DNA of 64,000 nucleotides from Actinoallomurus liliacearum (GCF_039542035.1 NZ_BAABHJ010000040.1:372001-436000); one strand, 5' to 3'. Counted from the first letter of the stretch, positions 1 to 8,996 are shown. The notes: generated from the sequence alone by a model not told the origin. Translations and numbers: made by a program.

Positions 1-1
1 G

Positions 2-340
2 CCCGTTCTGCTCGAGGGGTACACGGTCGACGGCGACGCCCTGGCCCTGGACGGGCACACCCTCACGGTCGACCTGGAGCGGTTGCCGAGCTGCGGGCCG
101 TTGACCCCGGAACTGGTGGCGGCCTCCTCGGCCTGCATCGGCCTGGTCCGGTGGGAGGCCGGCCGGTGGACGCTGCAGCCGCTCGCCGTGCGGGCGACGG
201 TCAAGCGCAAGGCCGTGGAGGCGCACGGCGGCGACTGGGCGCTCGGCCCCACGGATCCGAAGGTCGTGAAGGCCGAGGCCAGGGCCGGTGACGCGGTGGC
301 CGTGCTGCGCGAGCGGGCGGGGAGGTTGTTGCGGCGATGA
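2..340 (+). CDS. C-terminal end of an uncharacterised protein of the VWA/MoxR operon (partial)
   Basis: An open frame enters from the left edge and stops at TGA 338-340, so only the last ~112 residues are visible. They contain a Trp-rich stretch (VRWEAGRWTLQPLAV) followed by a charged helical tail ending RERAGRLLRR. The stop overlaps the ATG of the VWA gene by four bases (ATGA), so it belongs to the same operon. In related loci the neighbours of VWA, MoxR and DUF5682 genes include SWIM zinc-finger, DUF5691 or DUF4132 proteins. A SWIM-type protein is my guess, but no zinc-binding motif is visible in this fragment, so the function is open. Confidence 0.7.
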   Translation, partial: PVLLEGYTVDGDALALDGHTLTVDLERLPSCGPLTPELVAASSACIGLVRWEAGRWTLQPLAVRATVKRKAVEAHGGDWALGPTDPKVVKAEARAGDAVAVLRERAGRLLRR

Positions 341-1611
341 GCGACCACACGCCGGATGAGAACCGGCGGCAGGTGCTCTACTGGCGGCTGCTGGCGCGGA
401 TGTTCGACCACGAGGAGCAGCCCGCGCTGGAGGCGGCGAGCGTGGCGATCGTCGAGGACATCGGGCTGCCGCCCGCGCTGCTCGATCCGTCGGTGTCGGT
501 GGACAACCTGGTCCAGCGCTTCCCCGATCTGCAGGCGGAGCTGGACGGGCTGCTGACCGCCGGCGACGACGACCAGCGGGTGCGCCGCGCCGCGCTCGTC
601 TCGAAGCTGCTGCTCAACGTGATGTCGACCGGGTCCGGCAGCGTGACGGCCACGCGGCTCGCCGACTGGCAGCGGGACGCCGGGTGGCTGAAGCGGGCGC
701 TCGGCGCGGAGGGCGCGGCCGAGCTGGCAGGGGTGCTGTCGGGGCTGGAGGGCGACCTCGTGAGCCGGATGCGGCTGCGTGAGGTGCTGGCCGATCCGGC
801 GCTGGCCCGGCAGCTCACGCCGAGCATGTCGCTGATCGAGCAGCTCTTGCGCGACAAGTCGAACCTGTCGGGCGTGGCGCTGGCCAACGCCAAGGCGCTG
901 ATCCGCCGCTACGTCGACGAGGTCGCCGAGGTGCTGCGCACCCAGGTCCAGCAGACCAGCGTCGGGGCGGTCGACCGGTCGGTGCCGCCGAAGCGGGTGT
1001 TCCGCAACCTCGACCTCGACCGCACGATCTGGAAGAACCTCACCAACTGGGACCCAGAGGAAGAACGGCTGTACGTCGACCGGCTGTTCTACCGGCAGAC
1101 CGCCAAGCGCACGACGCCCGCCCGCCTGATCGTGGTGGTCGACCAGTCCGGGTCGATGGTCGACTCGATGGTGAACTGCACGATCCTGGCGTCGATCTTC
1201 GCCGGCCTGCCGAAGGTCGACGTCCACCTGATCGCGTACGACACCCGGGCCCTCGACCTGACGCCGTGGGTGCACGACCCGTTCGAGGTGCTGCTGCGGA
1301 CGAAGCTCGGCGGCGGCAACGACGGGCCGGTCGCGATGGCCATGGCCCGTCCGAAGATCACCGACCCGCGCAACACGGTGATGGTGTGGATCTCCGACTT
1401 CTACGAGTTCGACCGCTCGCAGCCGCTGTTCGACGGGATTCAGGCGGTGTACCGGTCCGGGGTGAAGTTCATCCCGGTCGGGTCGGTGAACAGCTCGGGA
1501 CACCAGAGCGTGAACCCCTGGTTCCGACAGCGTTTCAAGGATCTCGGCACGCCCGTGATCTCAGGCCACATCCGCAAGCTCGTCTTCGAGCTGAAGAACT
1601 TCCTGGACTAA
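337..1611 (+). CDS. VWA domain-containing protein (YehP-like)
   Basis: A 424-residue protein. A helical N-terminal half (~1-250) is followed by a von Willebrand factor A domain. The MIDAS signature DQSGSM sits at about residue 269, and further metal-site candidates are the Thr/Asp-rich segments around residues 315-330 (GGGNDGP) and the VWISDFYEF strand. VWA proteins of this type act with MoxR AAA ATPases, often as metal-dependent adaptors or chaperone partners. The start ATG overlaps the upstream stop and the AAA gene follows 10 bp downstream behind an AGGAG site. The arrangement VWA-MoxR-DUF5682 matches the yehP/yehL/yehM group of enterobacteria, whose function is unknown. Confidence 0.88.
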   Translation: MSDHTPDENRRQVLYWRLLARMFDHEEQPALEAASVAIVEDIGLPPALLDPSVSVDNLVQRFPDLQAELDGLLTAGDDDQRVRRAALVSKLLLNVMSTGSGSVTATRLADWQRDAGWLKRALGAEGAAELAGVLSGLEGDLVSRMRLREVLADPALARQLTPSMSLIEQLLRDKSNLSGVALANAKALIRRYVDEVAEVLRTQVQQTSVGAVDRSVPPKRVFRNLDLDRTIWKNLTNWDPEEERLYVDRLFYRQTAKRTTPARLIVVVDQSGSMVDSMVNCTILASIFAGLPKVDVHLIAYDTRALDLTPWVHDPFEVLLRTKLGGGNDGPVAMAMARPKITDPRNTVMVWISDFYEFDRSQPLFDGIQAVYRSGVKFIPVGSVNSSGHQSVNPWFRQRFKDLGTPVISGHIRKLVFELKNFLD

Positions 1612-1621
1612 GAGGAGAACG

Positions 1622-2740
1622 ATGACCGACGAGATGCTGCGCGCCCCGGCCGAGGTCAAGTACGCCGAGGAGCTCGACTGGCTGGAGTCCGTCGACGACG
1701 GGCCCAAGCCGTTCTCGTGGCGGCTCAGCCCGCGGATGGTCCGGCTGTTCATCCTGGGCTCCGAGCGGTCCGACGGGCTGGACCGGGAGATCCCGCAGAA
1801 GTGGTTCGGCGACCGGAGCTTCGTCGAGCGGAGCATCGTGACGCTCGCCTCCGACCGCGGTCTGCTGCTGATCGGCGACCCCGGCACCGGCAAGAGCTGG
1901 CTCGCCGAGCTGCTGTCGGCGGCCATCTGCCGTAACTCGACGATGGTCGTGCAGGGGACGGCGGGCACCACCGAGGACCACATCAAGTACTCGTGGAACG
2001 TCTCCATGGTGATCGCCAAGGGGCAGTCCCGCCAGTCGATGATCCCTTCGCCGATCATGACGGCGATGGAGCAGGGGATGATCGGGCGGTTCGAGGAGCT
2101 GACCCGGTCGACGAGCGACGTGCAGGACGCCCTGATCTCGATCCTGTCGGAGAAGTACGTCTCCATCCCCGAGCTCGACGACGACAACATCGTCTTCGCC
2201 AAGCCCGGTTTCTCGATCATCGCCACCGCCAACAGCCGTGACCGGGGCGTGAACGACCTGTCGTCCGCGCTCAAGCGGCGGTTCAACTTCGTCCGCATCC
2301 CGGTGGTGACGAGCAAGCGCAGCGAGGCGGAGATCGTCCGGTTCCGTACCGCCGAGCTGATGCGCCGGCACCGGATCGACCTGGAGGTGCCGCCCACGCT
2401 GCTGGACATCCTGCTGCAGAGCTTCGCCGACCTGCGCGCCGCGGCGGCCTCGGCCACCAGCGACGACGAGAAGCTGGAGTCGGCGCTGTCCACGGCCGAG
2501 CAGATCGGCGTGCTGGAGGACGCCATCCTGCACAGCCAGTTCTTCGGCGACCGTACGCTCCGGGCGGAGACGCTCGCGGGTTCGCTGGTGGGTTCGCTCG
2601 CCCGGCGCAGCCCGGAGGACCTGGCGATCCTGAACAAGTTCTGGCATGGCGTGATCGAGCCGCGCAGCAAGGAGGACGACGGCGGGTCCTGGCAGGCGTT
2701 CCTGGAGGGCGGCCGGCAGGCCCTGGGCACGCTGGCATGA
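1622..2740 (+). CDS. MoxR-type AAA+ ATPase (YehL-like)
   Basis: A 372-residue AAA+ ATPase. Walker A GDPGTGKSW lies at about residues 85-93. The acidic segment SIPELDDDNIVFAKPGF and the sensor-1-like strand IIATANSRDRG follow, then arginine-rich helices (SSALKRRFNFVRIP) typical of the MoxR second region. The family remodels or activates protein complexes by ATP hydrolysis, usually with a VWA partner such as the gene immediately upstream. The start ATG is preceded by AGAGGAGAACG. The gene overlaps the downstream DUF5682 gene by ATGA, so the two are translationally coupled. The substrate complex is unknown. Confidence 0.9.
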   Translation: MTDEMLRAPAEVKYAEELDWLESVDDGPKPFSWRLSPRMVRLFILGSERSDGLDREIPQKWFGDRSFVERSIVTLASDRGLLLIGDPGTGKSWLAELLSAAICRNSTMVVQGTAGTTEDHIKYSWNVSMVIAKGQSRQSMIPSPIMTAMEQGMIGRFEELTRSTSDVQDALISILSEKYVSIPELDDDNIVFAKPGFSIIATANSRDRGVNDLSSALKRRFNFVRIPVVTSKRSEAEIVRFRTAELMRRHRIDLEVPPTLLDILLQSFADLRAAAASATSDDEKLESALSTAEQIGVLEDAILHSQFFGDRTLRAETLAGSLVGSLARRSPEDLAILNKFWHGVIEPRSKEDDGGSWQAFLEGGRQALGTLA

Positions 2741-5715
2741 GCGGATCGACGCCATCCTCCGACACCGAGGTCGCATCGACGCCGCCCGGCGCCGGACTCG
2801 GATCGACGGCGCCCGGCGCCGGGCCGCGGGAGGCCGACGCCCGGGCCGAATCGGCGCCGCCTGCCGCCCGGGCCGAGGCCCGGCGGCCCGGCGCCGCGAC
2901 CGGGGTGACGCCGGCGGGTCCGTTCGGGGCGCTTCGTTCGCAGCTCCTGGACGCGGCCGCCGCGTTCGCCGGGGAAGGCGCCGGCGGCGCGGATCCGGTG
3001 CCCGGCATCCTGGCCGGCATGGTCGACGACGTCGACCGGGCGCTGCGGGAGGAGCTGGAGATCTTCCCGGTCTGCCACCACTCGCCCGCCTCGGCGCTGG
3101 CCATGGCGCGGCGGCTGCGCGAGAAGCGGCCGGCCGTCGTCTACCTCGAACTCTGCGAGGACCTGCGACCGCTGCTCGACGAGCTGCGCAACTGCCGGCT
3201 GCCCGTCGCGCTGCAGGCGTTCGCCACCGAGCTGGACGACTTCCCGGCGGCGTGGGCGCCGCTCAGCGTGGTGGCGCCCGTCACCGAGGCGTCGGCCGAG
3301 TACCAGGCCATCGCGTACGCGCTCGACACGCCCGGCGTCGAGCTGGTGCTGGTCGACCGCTCCACGGACCACGTCTTCCAGTGGGAGCCCCGTACACCGC
3401 CCGAGCCCGCGCCCGGACCAGCACCTGCGGCGGACGGCGGCGAGGACGCGGCCCTGCACGGTGACGCGGTCGGCATCGAGATCGGTGACCTGCGTCCCCG
3501 CTTCGCCGAGCTCGAGGCGCACCTGCTGCACCACGGCAAGGTCCGGCACTGGTCCGAGTGGTGGGACCAGTACGTCGAACAACCCCTCGTCGGCGCCGAC
3601 TACGCCACGTACCGCCAGGTCATGGTGATGATCGGCAGCCTCTTCCGGCGGCTGCGCCCGGACCGCGACGCCCGGAACGATCGGGACGAGGACCGCGAGC
3701 GCTACATGTGGACCCGCATGCGCGAGCACCTCGCCGCCTCCGGGGCGGACCCCGAGCGGTGCCTGTACGTCTGCGGCGCGTTCCACGCGGCCAGCCGCGT
3801 CGAGCAGTTCGGCGTGCGCGCCGACGCGCCGTTCGAGATCACCCCGCGTACGGCGACCCGCTGGCAGTACGGCCTGATCCCCTCGAGCCACTCCGCCATC
3901 GAGGCGCAGTTCGGCCTGGCGCCCGGGTCGGTGTCGATCGCCGCTGCCACCTGGGCGAAGGCGGTGAAGGGCAGCGGCGTCACGCCGTACCGGCTCAAGG
4001 GCCAGAAGGGGGACAAGCCGAAGGCCGTACGGGCCCGGCGGGCGGCCGATCCGGGCGGGGAGGTTGCGGACCGGCTGTCCGGGTTCCTGTCCCGGCCACC
4101 CGCGCCGAGCGGCGTCGACGAGGACGAGCTGCTGGGCTGGTGCGTCGACATCGTCCGGCTGGCCCGCCGCAACGGCTACCTCGCGAGCACGGCCGACGCG
4201 ATCGCCGTGTACGAGACGTCGATCCTGCTGGCGGGCCTGCGCGGCCGGGGGCGCCCCACCCCGTACGACTTCCAGGACGCCGCGGTCACCTGCATCGAGA
4301 AGGACACCGTGCCGGGCCGCCGCGACGTGCGCCGGCTGTGCGAGATCCTGCTCGGCGGCGACCGCGTCGGCCAGGTCGGCTACGAGTCGCTTCCGCCGCT
4401 GGCGCGGGACGTGCTCGACCGGCTGGAGCCGCTGGGGCTCGACCTCACCAAGCGCACGATCCAGCGCGCGCTGCTCGACCTCGACGCGAACCCGGAGCTG
4501 CGGCCCTGCTCCGACCTGCTGTGGGTGCTGCGCCGCCTGCTGCCGACGGAGGCCGCCCGCCCCATCATGGGCTCGCGGCGGCTGGGCGAGCGCCCCATCC
4601 AGGAGAGCTGGGACCTGGCGATCGGCCGTCATCAGCGGTCGATCGTCGAGCTCGGGTACGAGGGCGTCACGATCGAGCAGGTCCTCGAACAGCGGTTGCG
4701 CCGGATGGTGGCGGATCCGAAGGCGACCGCCGCGGTGGCGCTGGAGGCCGTGGAGGACGCCATCCTCTACCTCGGCGGCGGGCGGGTCGCCGACGACCTC
4801 GGGAACCGCGCCGTCGAGCTCCTCGCCGCCGAGCGGACCGTGGACGACGCACCCGACGTGCTGCGCCGGATCCGCAGGCTGCTCGCGCACTACCGCACCA
4901 CCGAGTCCACCCTGCCGGAGTGGTGCGGACGCTTCGTCACCGCCGGGTACGCGCACTACTGCACCCTGCTGCCGACCGCGTTCGTGGACGAGGACACCGG
5001 CGTCCGGCAGGTGGCGGCCATGCTGGGCTTCCTGTTCGGCATGGAGAGTCTCGCGCTGTCGCTCGGCTGTGACCACTCGCAGCTCGAGCTCGCCGTGCGG
5101 CAGTCGCACCCGGAGACGCCGGCCAAGGTCGCACTGCTGTGGGCGGCCCGGTCGCAGCTCGGACTGCTGCCGGTGGCCGAGCTGCGCGCGCGGTACGACG
5201 AGTTGCTGGCCAACCCGCTCGTCGTCCCGTCGATCCCGCTCTACCTCAGCGGGTTCGTCCAGGCGCTCGAGCCGGTCCCGTCCCTGGCCCCCGTCGTGGT
5301 GGAGGTGATGTCCAAGGCGTTCGCCCGGCTGCCCGATCCCGTCCTTCTCCCCTGGCTCCCCAAGCTGATCACCACGCTGCGGGACCAGGCGGCCGAGCTG
5401 GTGCCGGTCCTCGTACGGGAGGCGGGCCGGGTGTTCCCGGCCGCCCTGCCCGCCGTCGACGCCTGGGTCCCGCCGTGGTCGGCGCGCCGGTCGGCGACGT
5501 CGGCGGCGGCTCCGGTTCCGGCGTCGGCCCCGGCGGTCGCGGACCTCCTGGCGGCCCACCCGGCGGCGTGCGACGCGGTGGCCGGGCTGCTCGGCCACGA
5601 CGCCGGATGGCGGCCGGCCGCCGGCGGCGGGGCCGAGTACGAGCAGGTCACCGACCTACTGGCCGCCCACGGCGACACGGCTCACGCCGTGACGGCCCTG
5701 CTCGGGAGAGCGTGA
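2737..5715 (+). CDS. DUF5682 family protein (YehM-like)
   Basis: A 992-residue cytoplasmic protein. The first ~75 residues are low-complexity Ala/Pro/Gly/Thr (repeats of STAPGAG type) and probably disordered. The ordered part begins near VPGILAGMVDDVDRAL and contains the family-like CHHSPASALAMARRL segment and ELCEDLRPLLDEL. A long helical region follows, and the tail is again Ala-rich. No catalytic motif is recognisable. The family co-occurs with MoxR/VWA genes, consistent with this coupled operon, and probably supplies a scaffold or target. Its last 34 bp overlap the convergent deacetylase gene. Domain assignment is by context and resemblance, not by search. Confidence 0.8.
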   Translation: MSGSTPSSDTEVASTPPGAGLGSTAPGAGPREADARAESAPPAARAEARRPGAATGVTPAGPFGALRSQLLDAAAAFAGEGAGGADPVPGILAGMVDDVDRALREELEIFPVCHHSPASALAMARRLREKRPAVVYLELCEDLRPLLDELRNCRLPVALQAFATELDDFPAAWAPLSVVAPVTEASAEYQAIAYALDTPGVELVLVDRSTDHVFQWEPRTPPEPAPGPAPAADGGEDAALHGDAVGIEIGDLRPRFAELEAHLLHHGKVRHWSEWWDQYVEQPLVGADYATYRQVMVMIGSLFRRLRPDRDARNDRDEDRERYMWTRMREHLAASGADPERCLYVCGAFHAASRVEQFGVRADAPFEITPRTATRWQYGLIPSSHSAIEAQFGLAPGSVSIAAATWAKAVKGSGVTPYRLKGQKGDKPKAVRARRAADPGGEVADRLSGFLSRPPAPSGVDEDELLGWCVDIVRLARRNGYLASTADAIAVYETSILLAGLRGRGRPTPYDFQDAAVTCIEKDTVPGRRDVRRLCEILLGGDRVGQVGYESLPPLARDVLDRLEPLGLDLTKRTIQRALLDLDANPELRPCSDLLWVLRRLLPTEAARPIMGSRRLGERPIQESWDLAIGRHQRSIVELGYEGVTIEQVLEQRLRRMVADPKATAAVALEAVEDAILYLGGGRVADDLGNRAVELLAAERTVDDAPDVLRRIRRLLAHYRTTESTLPEWCGRFVTAGYAHYCTLLPTAFVDEDTGVRQVAAMLGFLFGMESLALSLGCDHSQLELAVRQSHPETPAKVALLWAARSQLGLLPVAELRARYDELLANPLVVPSIPLYLSGFVQALEPVPSLAPVVVEVMSKAFARLPDPVLLPWLPKLITTLRDQAAELVPVLVREAGRVFPAALPAVDAWVPPWSARRSATSAAAPVPASAPAVADLLAAHPAACDAVAGLLGHDAGWRPAAGGGAEYEQVTDLLAAHGDTAHAVTALLGRA

Positions 5716-6443
5716 TCGCGTAGCGGGCCCACCGACAGGCCCCGCTCCCGTACCTCGTCCAGGAGCGCGGGCAGCGCGCCGAGCGTGTTCCTCCACGACT
5801 CAGGAGCCGACGTGCAGTCGGAGTCGTGGAGGAGCACGGTCGCTCCCCCTTCGAGGTCGCGCGTGACGGTCGCGAGGACGGACGCGGGGGTGGCCGTACG
5901 CGTCCAGTCGCGGCCCCAGTTCGTCCAGAGGACCGGCGTGAGGCCGAGCCGGCGCGCCGCCCGCAACGCCGACGAGCTCAGCACCCCGTACGGCGGCCGG
6001 TACCAGCGCGGCACCGTGCCCGTGACGTCGACGATCGTCTCCATCGCCCGCGCCAGGTCGTCGTACGTCGCGGCGGGGCCGCGCAGCAGCATGCAGCGGT
6101 GCGCCCAGCCGTGCACCGCGATCTCGTGCCCGGCGTCGACGAGCTCCCTTCCCACGTCCGGCGCCTCGGTCAGCATCCGGCCGAGAAGGAAGAAGGTCGC
6201 CGTCACCTCGTACTCGCGCAGCGCGGCCAGGAACGCCGGCGTCGAGCGCGGGTCCGGTCCGTCGTCGAACGTGAGCGCCACATGACCGGGATCCCCGACC
6301 CCGGCCAGACCGGGGAACAGACGGCGGCGCAGCGGGCCGATCGAAGTGATCGCCGGTGCCGCGTGCGCGGCGGCCAGAACTCCCGCCGCGGCGGCGGTGG
6401 CCCGCGAGCCTCGCCCGCCGGCCCGGAGCCGGGCGGCGCTCAT
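5682..6443 (-). CDS. Polysaccharide deacetylase family protein (NodB homology domain)
   Basis: A 253-residue carbohydrate esterase family 4 enzyme. The N-terminus has an Arg-rich segment and a hydrophobic Ala-rich stretch (~12-30) that may be a signal or anchor. The NodB motifs are present: LTFDDGPDP (~58-66, catalytic Asp and metal Asp), HEIAVHGWAH (metal His pair), and RPPYG (~149-153). Such enzymes remove N- or O-acetyl groups from cell-surface or cell-wall polysaccharides using a divalent metal. The start overlaps the stop of the upstream glycosyltransferase (ATGA), so the two are made together. The 3' end overlaps the convergent DUF5682 gene by 34 bp. Confidence 0.9.
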   Translation of the reverse strand: MSAARLRAGGRGSRATAAAAGVLAAAHAAPAITSIGPLRRRLFPGLAGVGDPGHVALTFDDGPDPRSTPAFLAALREYEVTATFFLLGRMLTEAPDVGRELVDAGHEIAVHGWAHRCMLLRGPAATYDDLARAMETIVDVTGTVPRWYRPPYGVLSSSALRAARRLGLTPVLWTNWGRDWTRTATPASVLATVTRDLEGGATVLLHDSDCTSAPESWRNTLGALPALLDEVRERGLSVGPLRDHALPSRAVTA

Positions 6444-7603
6444 CGGGACGCCTCCACCACGGCGAGCTCCGGCGCGCCCGCCGGCTCCCGGCCCGCGGTC
6501 ACCGTCGCGTTCCGCTCGGCCGCGAGGGCGGCGACGATCGCCGCCGGGTCCGCCGCGACCGCGCGGTCCACCGTCCGGGGCCCGGTCAGCGCCGTGAACA
6601 ACGCCTCCGGGAGCAGGTCCGCGTGGCGCGCCCACGGCGCCCAGCCGGCCTCTTCCAGAACGGCGGCGTTCGCCCTGCCGTGGCCGGGGAGACAGCGGTA
6701 GCTGAGCACGGGCAGCCCGGTCGCCAGTGCCTCGAGGGAGCTGAGGCCGCCGGCGTTCTGCACCGCGACGTCGCAGGCGCGCATCAGTGCGGGCATGTCG
6801 TCCACCCAGCCCAGGGTGATGGCCGCGCCGGATCGGGCGAGCTTCTCGCGCAGCGCCGTGTTGCGGCCGCACACCACGACGGGGGTCACCAGCCCGGTCG
6901 CGGCGACGTCGGACACGGTGGCCGCGACGTCGCCGCTGCCCCAGGATCCCGCGGTGATCAGGGCCAGCCGCTCGTCGTCCGGCAGGCTGAAGCGCAGCCG
7001 CGCCAGCTGCCGCTCGAGGACCGACGACGGCGGCCGGAACCCGGGGCGTACGGCCGGCGCGCACACCCGTACGTCGGCGGCGCCGAGCCGGTGCGCCTCG
7101 GCCGCCGTCGCCGGGTGCAACGCGAGATGCACGTCCACTCCCTCGGCCACCCAGAGTGGGTGCACGGACAGGTCGGTGAGGTACGTGACGACCGGGGCCC
7201 GCAGTACGCCGCGCTGCCGCAGCCGGCCCAGCGCCTGGCTCGCGAGCGGGTAGGTCGAGACGATGGCCGCGGACTCCGGAGCGGCCGTACGGGCGATGCG
7301 CCGCGCGGCGAGCCCGCTCAGGGCCCGCACCGCCGCCGCGAGGTTCCGCCGCCGGTCCAGGGCGGTGAACAGCCGTTCCCAGCTCTCCGGCGCGGCCCGC
7401 AACTGCACGGCGTACGACTGCCGCAGCAGCCGTCCGAGCGAGGCGGGGAGCAGGTCCAGGAAGTCATGACAGTCGACCGAGAACCCGGCCGCGCGGAGCC
7501 GCCGGGCCAGCTCGTTCGCCGCGCCGTCGTGGCCGGCGCCGACGCTCGCCGACACGATCGTGACGTGGCGGCTGCCGCCGGGCCGGATGAGGGAGGTGTT
7601 CAC
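6440..7603 (-). CDS. MGDG synthase-like family 28 glycosyltransferase
   Basis: A 387-residue two-domain GT-B glycosyltransferase. The N-terminus carries the MGDG-synthase-type nucleotide/lipid domain signature SASVGAGHDGAANELARRL. The C-terminal half has the GT28 donor-binding region, including LITAGSWGSGD and NAGGLSSLEALATGLPVL. Relatives transfer galactose, glucose or GlcNAc to diacylglycerol or lipid-linked acceptors on the inner membrane face. Coupling to a deacetylase suggests a two-step synthesis and trimming of a glycolipid or envelope glycan. The donor sugar cannot be read from the sequence. Confidence 0.87.
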   Translation of the reverse strand: MNTSLIRPGGSRHVTIVSASVGAGHDGAANELARRLRAAGFSVDCHDFLDLLPASLGRLLRQSYAVQLRAAPESWERLFTALDRRRNLAAAVRALSGLAARRIARTAAPESAAIVSTYPLASQALGRLRQRGVLRAPVVTYLTDLSVHPLWVAEGVDVHLALHPATAAEAHRLGAADVRVCAPAVRPGFRPPSSVLERQLARLRFSLPDDERLALITAGSWGSGDVAATVSDVAATGLVTPVVVCGRNTALREKLARSGAAITLGWVDDMPALMRACDVAVQNAGGLSSLEALATGLPVLSYRCLPGHGRANAAVLEEAGWAPWARHADLLPEALFTALTGPRTVDRAVAADPAAIVAALAAERNATVTAGREPAGAPELAVVEASR

Positions 7604-7635
7604 TGCTCGATGCCTGCCTATGTCGTGGTGGTACC

Positions 7636-7652
7636 CCGGCCTTGTCGGCCGG
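7636..7652 (-). terminator. Small GC hairpin between two minus-strand genes
   Basis: A 6-bp inverted repeat CCGGCC/GGCCGG with loop TTGTC sits between the stop of the 7694-8098 gene and the start of the glycosyltransferase, both on the minus strand. No U-tract follows. It may attenuate read-through or simply be a structured 5' leader. Confidence 0.35.
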
Positions 7653-7693
7653 ATCTCAGGGGAGGAAGGGTCAGGGTCGCCGGGCGGGGGCGG

Positions 7694-8098
7694 TCAGGAG
7701 CGGAGGCCGCCCCGGATGCGGAGGCGTCCGCACGAGTCACCGCGATGGCTGACCCGGACGGTCGTGAACCGGCCGTGCGCGACGGCCAGCCAGCAGAACC
7801 CGCCGACCATGAACACGTCGGCCGGGTACCGGCGCGTCCAGCCCGCGAACAGCACCTCGGGGAGGGCCCCGCCGCCGGGGAGCCGGCCCCAGGCGATGGC
7901 GCACGGGCCGCCCGGGGAGGCGCCGCGCCGGGCGCCCCGCAGGGTCTCCGGCGCCACCGGCGTCTCGACGACGACGTCGACGAGCGTCTCCGCGTCGTAC
8001 ACCTCCAGCGCGGGCCGGCCCGTCGAGCTCCGACCGAGCCGGACCGCCCATGGGGTGCCGGTCAGCCGGCCCTCGGCGGACGTCGCGCTGGTGGCCAT
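7694..8098 (-). CDS. Hypothetical protein (134 aa)
   Basis: A 134-residue soluble-looking protein without a motif I recognise. The segment WAVRLGRSSTGRPALEVYDA is followed by a Gly/Ala-rich middle, and a beta-rich C-terminus contains VFMVGGFCWLAVAHGRF. The ATG at 8098 was chosen over upstream in-frame codons because it has a strong GGAAGGAG site nine bases away. A 7-bp hairpin lies just upstream of that site. The gene stands alone and divergently from the HD-domain gene. Confidence 0.7.
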   Translation of the reverse strand: MATSATSAEGRLTGTPWAVRLGRSSTGRPALEVYDAETLVDVVVETPVAPETLRGARRGASPGGPCAIAWGRLPGGGALPEVLFAGWTRRYPADVFMVGGFCWLAVAHGRFTTVRVSHRGDSCGRLRIRGGLRS

Positions 8099-8114
8099 GG
8101 GGGGTGCTCCTTCC

Positions 8115-8134
8115 GTGCCCGGCTTGTCGGGCAC
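8115..8134 (-). promoter_or_regulatory. Inverted repeat abutting the ribosome binding site of the 134-aa gene
   Basis: GTGCCCG-(6 nt)-CGGGCAC forms a perfect 7-bp dyad that ends right where the GGAAGGAG site of the minus-strand gene begins. It could be a repressor operator or an mRNA hairpin affecting translation. Only the symmetry and position are observed. Confidence 0.4.
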
Positions 8135-8286
8135 GGCACCAGCGTCGCGGGCGGAGGCACTCCAGAGCAGTAGCGCGGTCATCAGATTCGAGGTGGCACC
8201 AGGTTCACCTTCGGACCTCCCGCCTGCTCCAGGTAAGCCGCTGACCTGGGCGGACGGGACCGCCATGGGCCGGAGACGCGCGTCGT

Positions 8287-8292
8287 TAGACT
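8287..8292 (+). promoter_or_regulatory. -10 box of a leaderless promoter for the HD-domain gene
   Basis: TAGACT lies six bases before the GTG start at 8299, the spacing expected when transcription begins at the start codon. No ribosome binding site precedes the GTG. Confidence 0.6.
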
Positions 8293-8298
8293 CTCGGC

Positions 8299-8895
8299 GT
8301 GATCACCCCGACGGACGAAGAGATCCGCGCGTTGCACGAGCGGCACGCCCCGACGGAGGCGGCCTTCGAGCTCGTGTACACGCACTGCGAGATCGTGTGC
8401 GGGATCGCCGAACAGCTCCTCGCCGACGGTGCCCCGGGCGTCGACGCGGACCTCGTACGCGCCGGCGCCCTCCTGCACGACATCGGCGTCTACCGCCTGT
8501 ACGACGCCGAGGGCCGGATCGACGAGGCGGGTTACATCCGGCACGGCCTACTCGGCCACGAACTGCTGAGAGACGAAGGGCTGCCCGAGGCCCTCTGCCG
8601 GTTCTGCTCGTGCCACACCGGGATGGGCATCACCCGCGACGACGTGCGGAGGCAGGGACTCCCCCTGCCGGTCGCCGACTATGTGGCGGAGTCGCGCGAG
8701 GAGGAGTTCGTCATGTACGCCGACAAATTCCACAGCAAGACGGACCCGCCGACCTTCGTCACCTCCGCCTCCTACGCCGCCCGCATCCGGAGGTTCGGCG
8801 CGGACAAGGTCGCGCGGTTCACGTCGATGTGCGAGACCTTCGGCGTCCCCGACCTCGGGCCGCTCGCCGCCGAGTACGGGCATCCGGCGGCGTAG
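8299..8895 (+). CDS. HD domain-containing phosphohydrolase
   Basis: A 198-residue HD-superfamily protein. An N-terminal His (HCEIV) region and the HD motif LLHDIGVY (~56-63) are followed by a second His segment (HGLLGHELL), CSCHTGMG, and the Asp-bearing MYADKFHSK, which fits the H...HD...D metal-binding pattern. HD domains hydrolyse phosphate esters, often of nucleotides or cyclic dinucleotides; the substrate here is unknown. The GTG start is supported by a TAGACT box six bases upstream (leaderless). The gene is monocistronic and ends about 100 bp before the response regulator. Confidence 0.88.
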   Translation: MITPTDEEIRALHERHAPTEAAFELVYTHCEIVCGIAEQLLADGAPGVDADLVRAGALLHDIGVYRLYDAEGRIDEAGYIRHGLLGHELLRDEGLPEALCRFCSCHTGMGITRDDVRRQGLPLPVADYVAESREEEFVMYADKFHSKTDPPTFVTSASYAARIRRFGADKVARFTSMCETFGVPDLGPLAAEYGHPAA

Positions 8896-8937
8896 GCGGC
8901 CCGTTCGTCGGCGGGGGCCGCTTCCCGGCCGGATCTT

Positions 8938-8956
8938 CACAGATCCCACACAGATC
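8938..8956 (+). promoter_or_regulatory. Direct repeat, candidate OmpR-type autoregulatory site
   Basis: CACAGATC occurs at 8938-8945 and again at 8949-8956, exactly 11 bp apart (one helical turn), 28 bp before the -10 box of the response regulator gene. Tandem half-sites at this spacing are typical for OmpR/PhoB-family dimers, so autoregulation is likely but inferred. Confidence 0.55.
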
Positions 8957-8983
8957 GTCCGAAAGATCTCCGCACGCGTTACC

Positions 8984-8989
8984 TAGGCT
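8984..8989 (+). promoter_or_regulatory. -10 box of a leaderless promoter for the two-component operon
   Basis: TAGGCT lies seven bases before the ATG at 8997. There is no ribosome binding site, so the mRNA probably begins at the start codon. Confidence 0.6.
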
Positions 8990-8996
8990 CGCCGCC

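Noticed and set aside
1561..5598. A 1,345-codon open frame on the minus strand opposite the AAA and DUF5682 genes
   Set aside because: It is an antisense shadow in very GC-rich DNA: its translation is dominated by Arg/Gly/Ala/Pro without any domain, while the plus-strand genes are clear.
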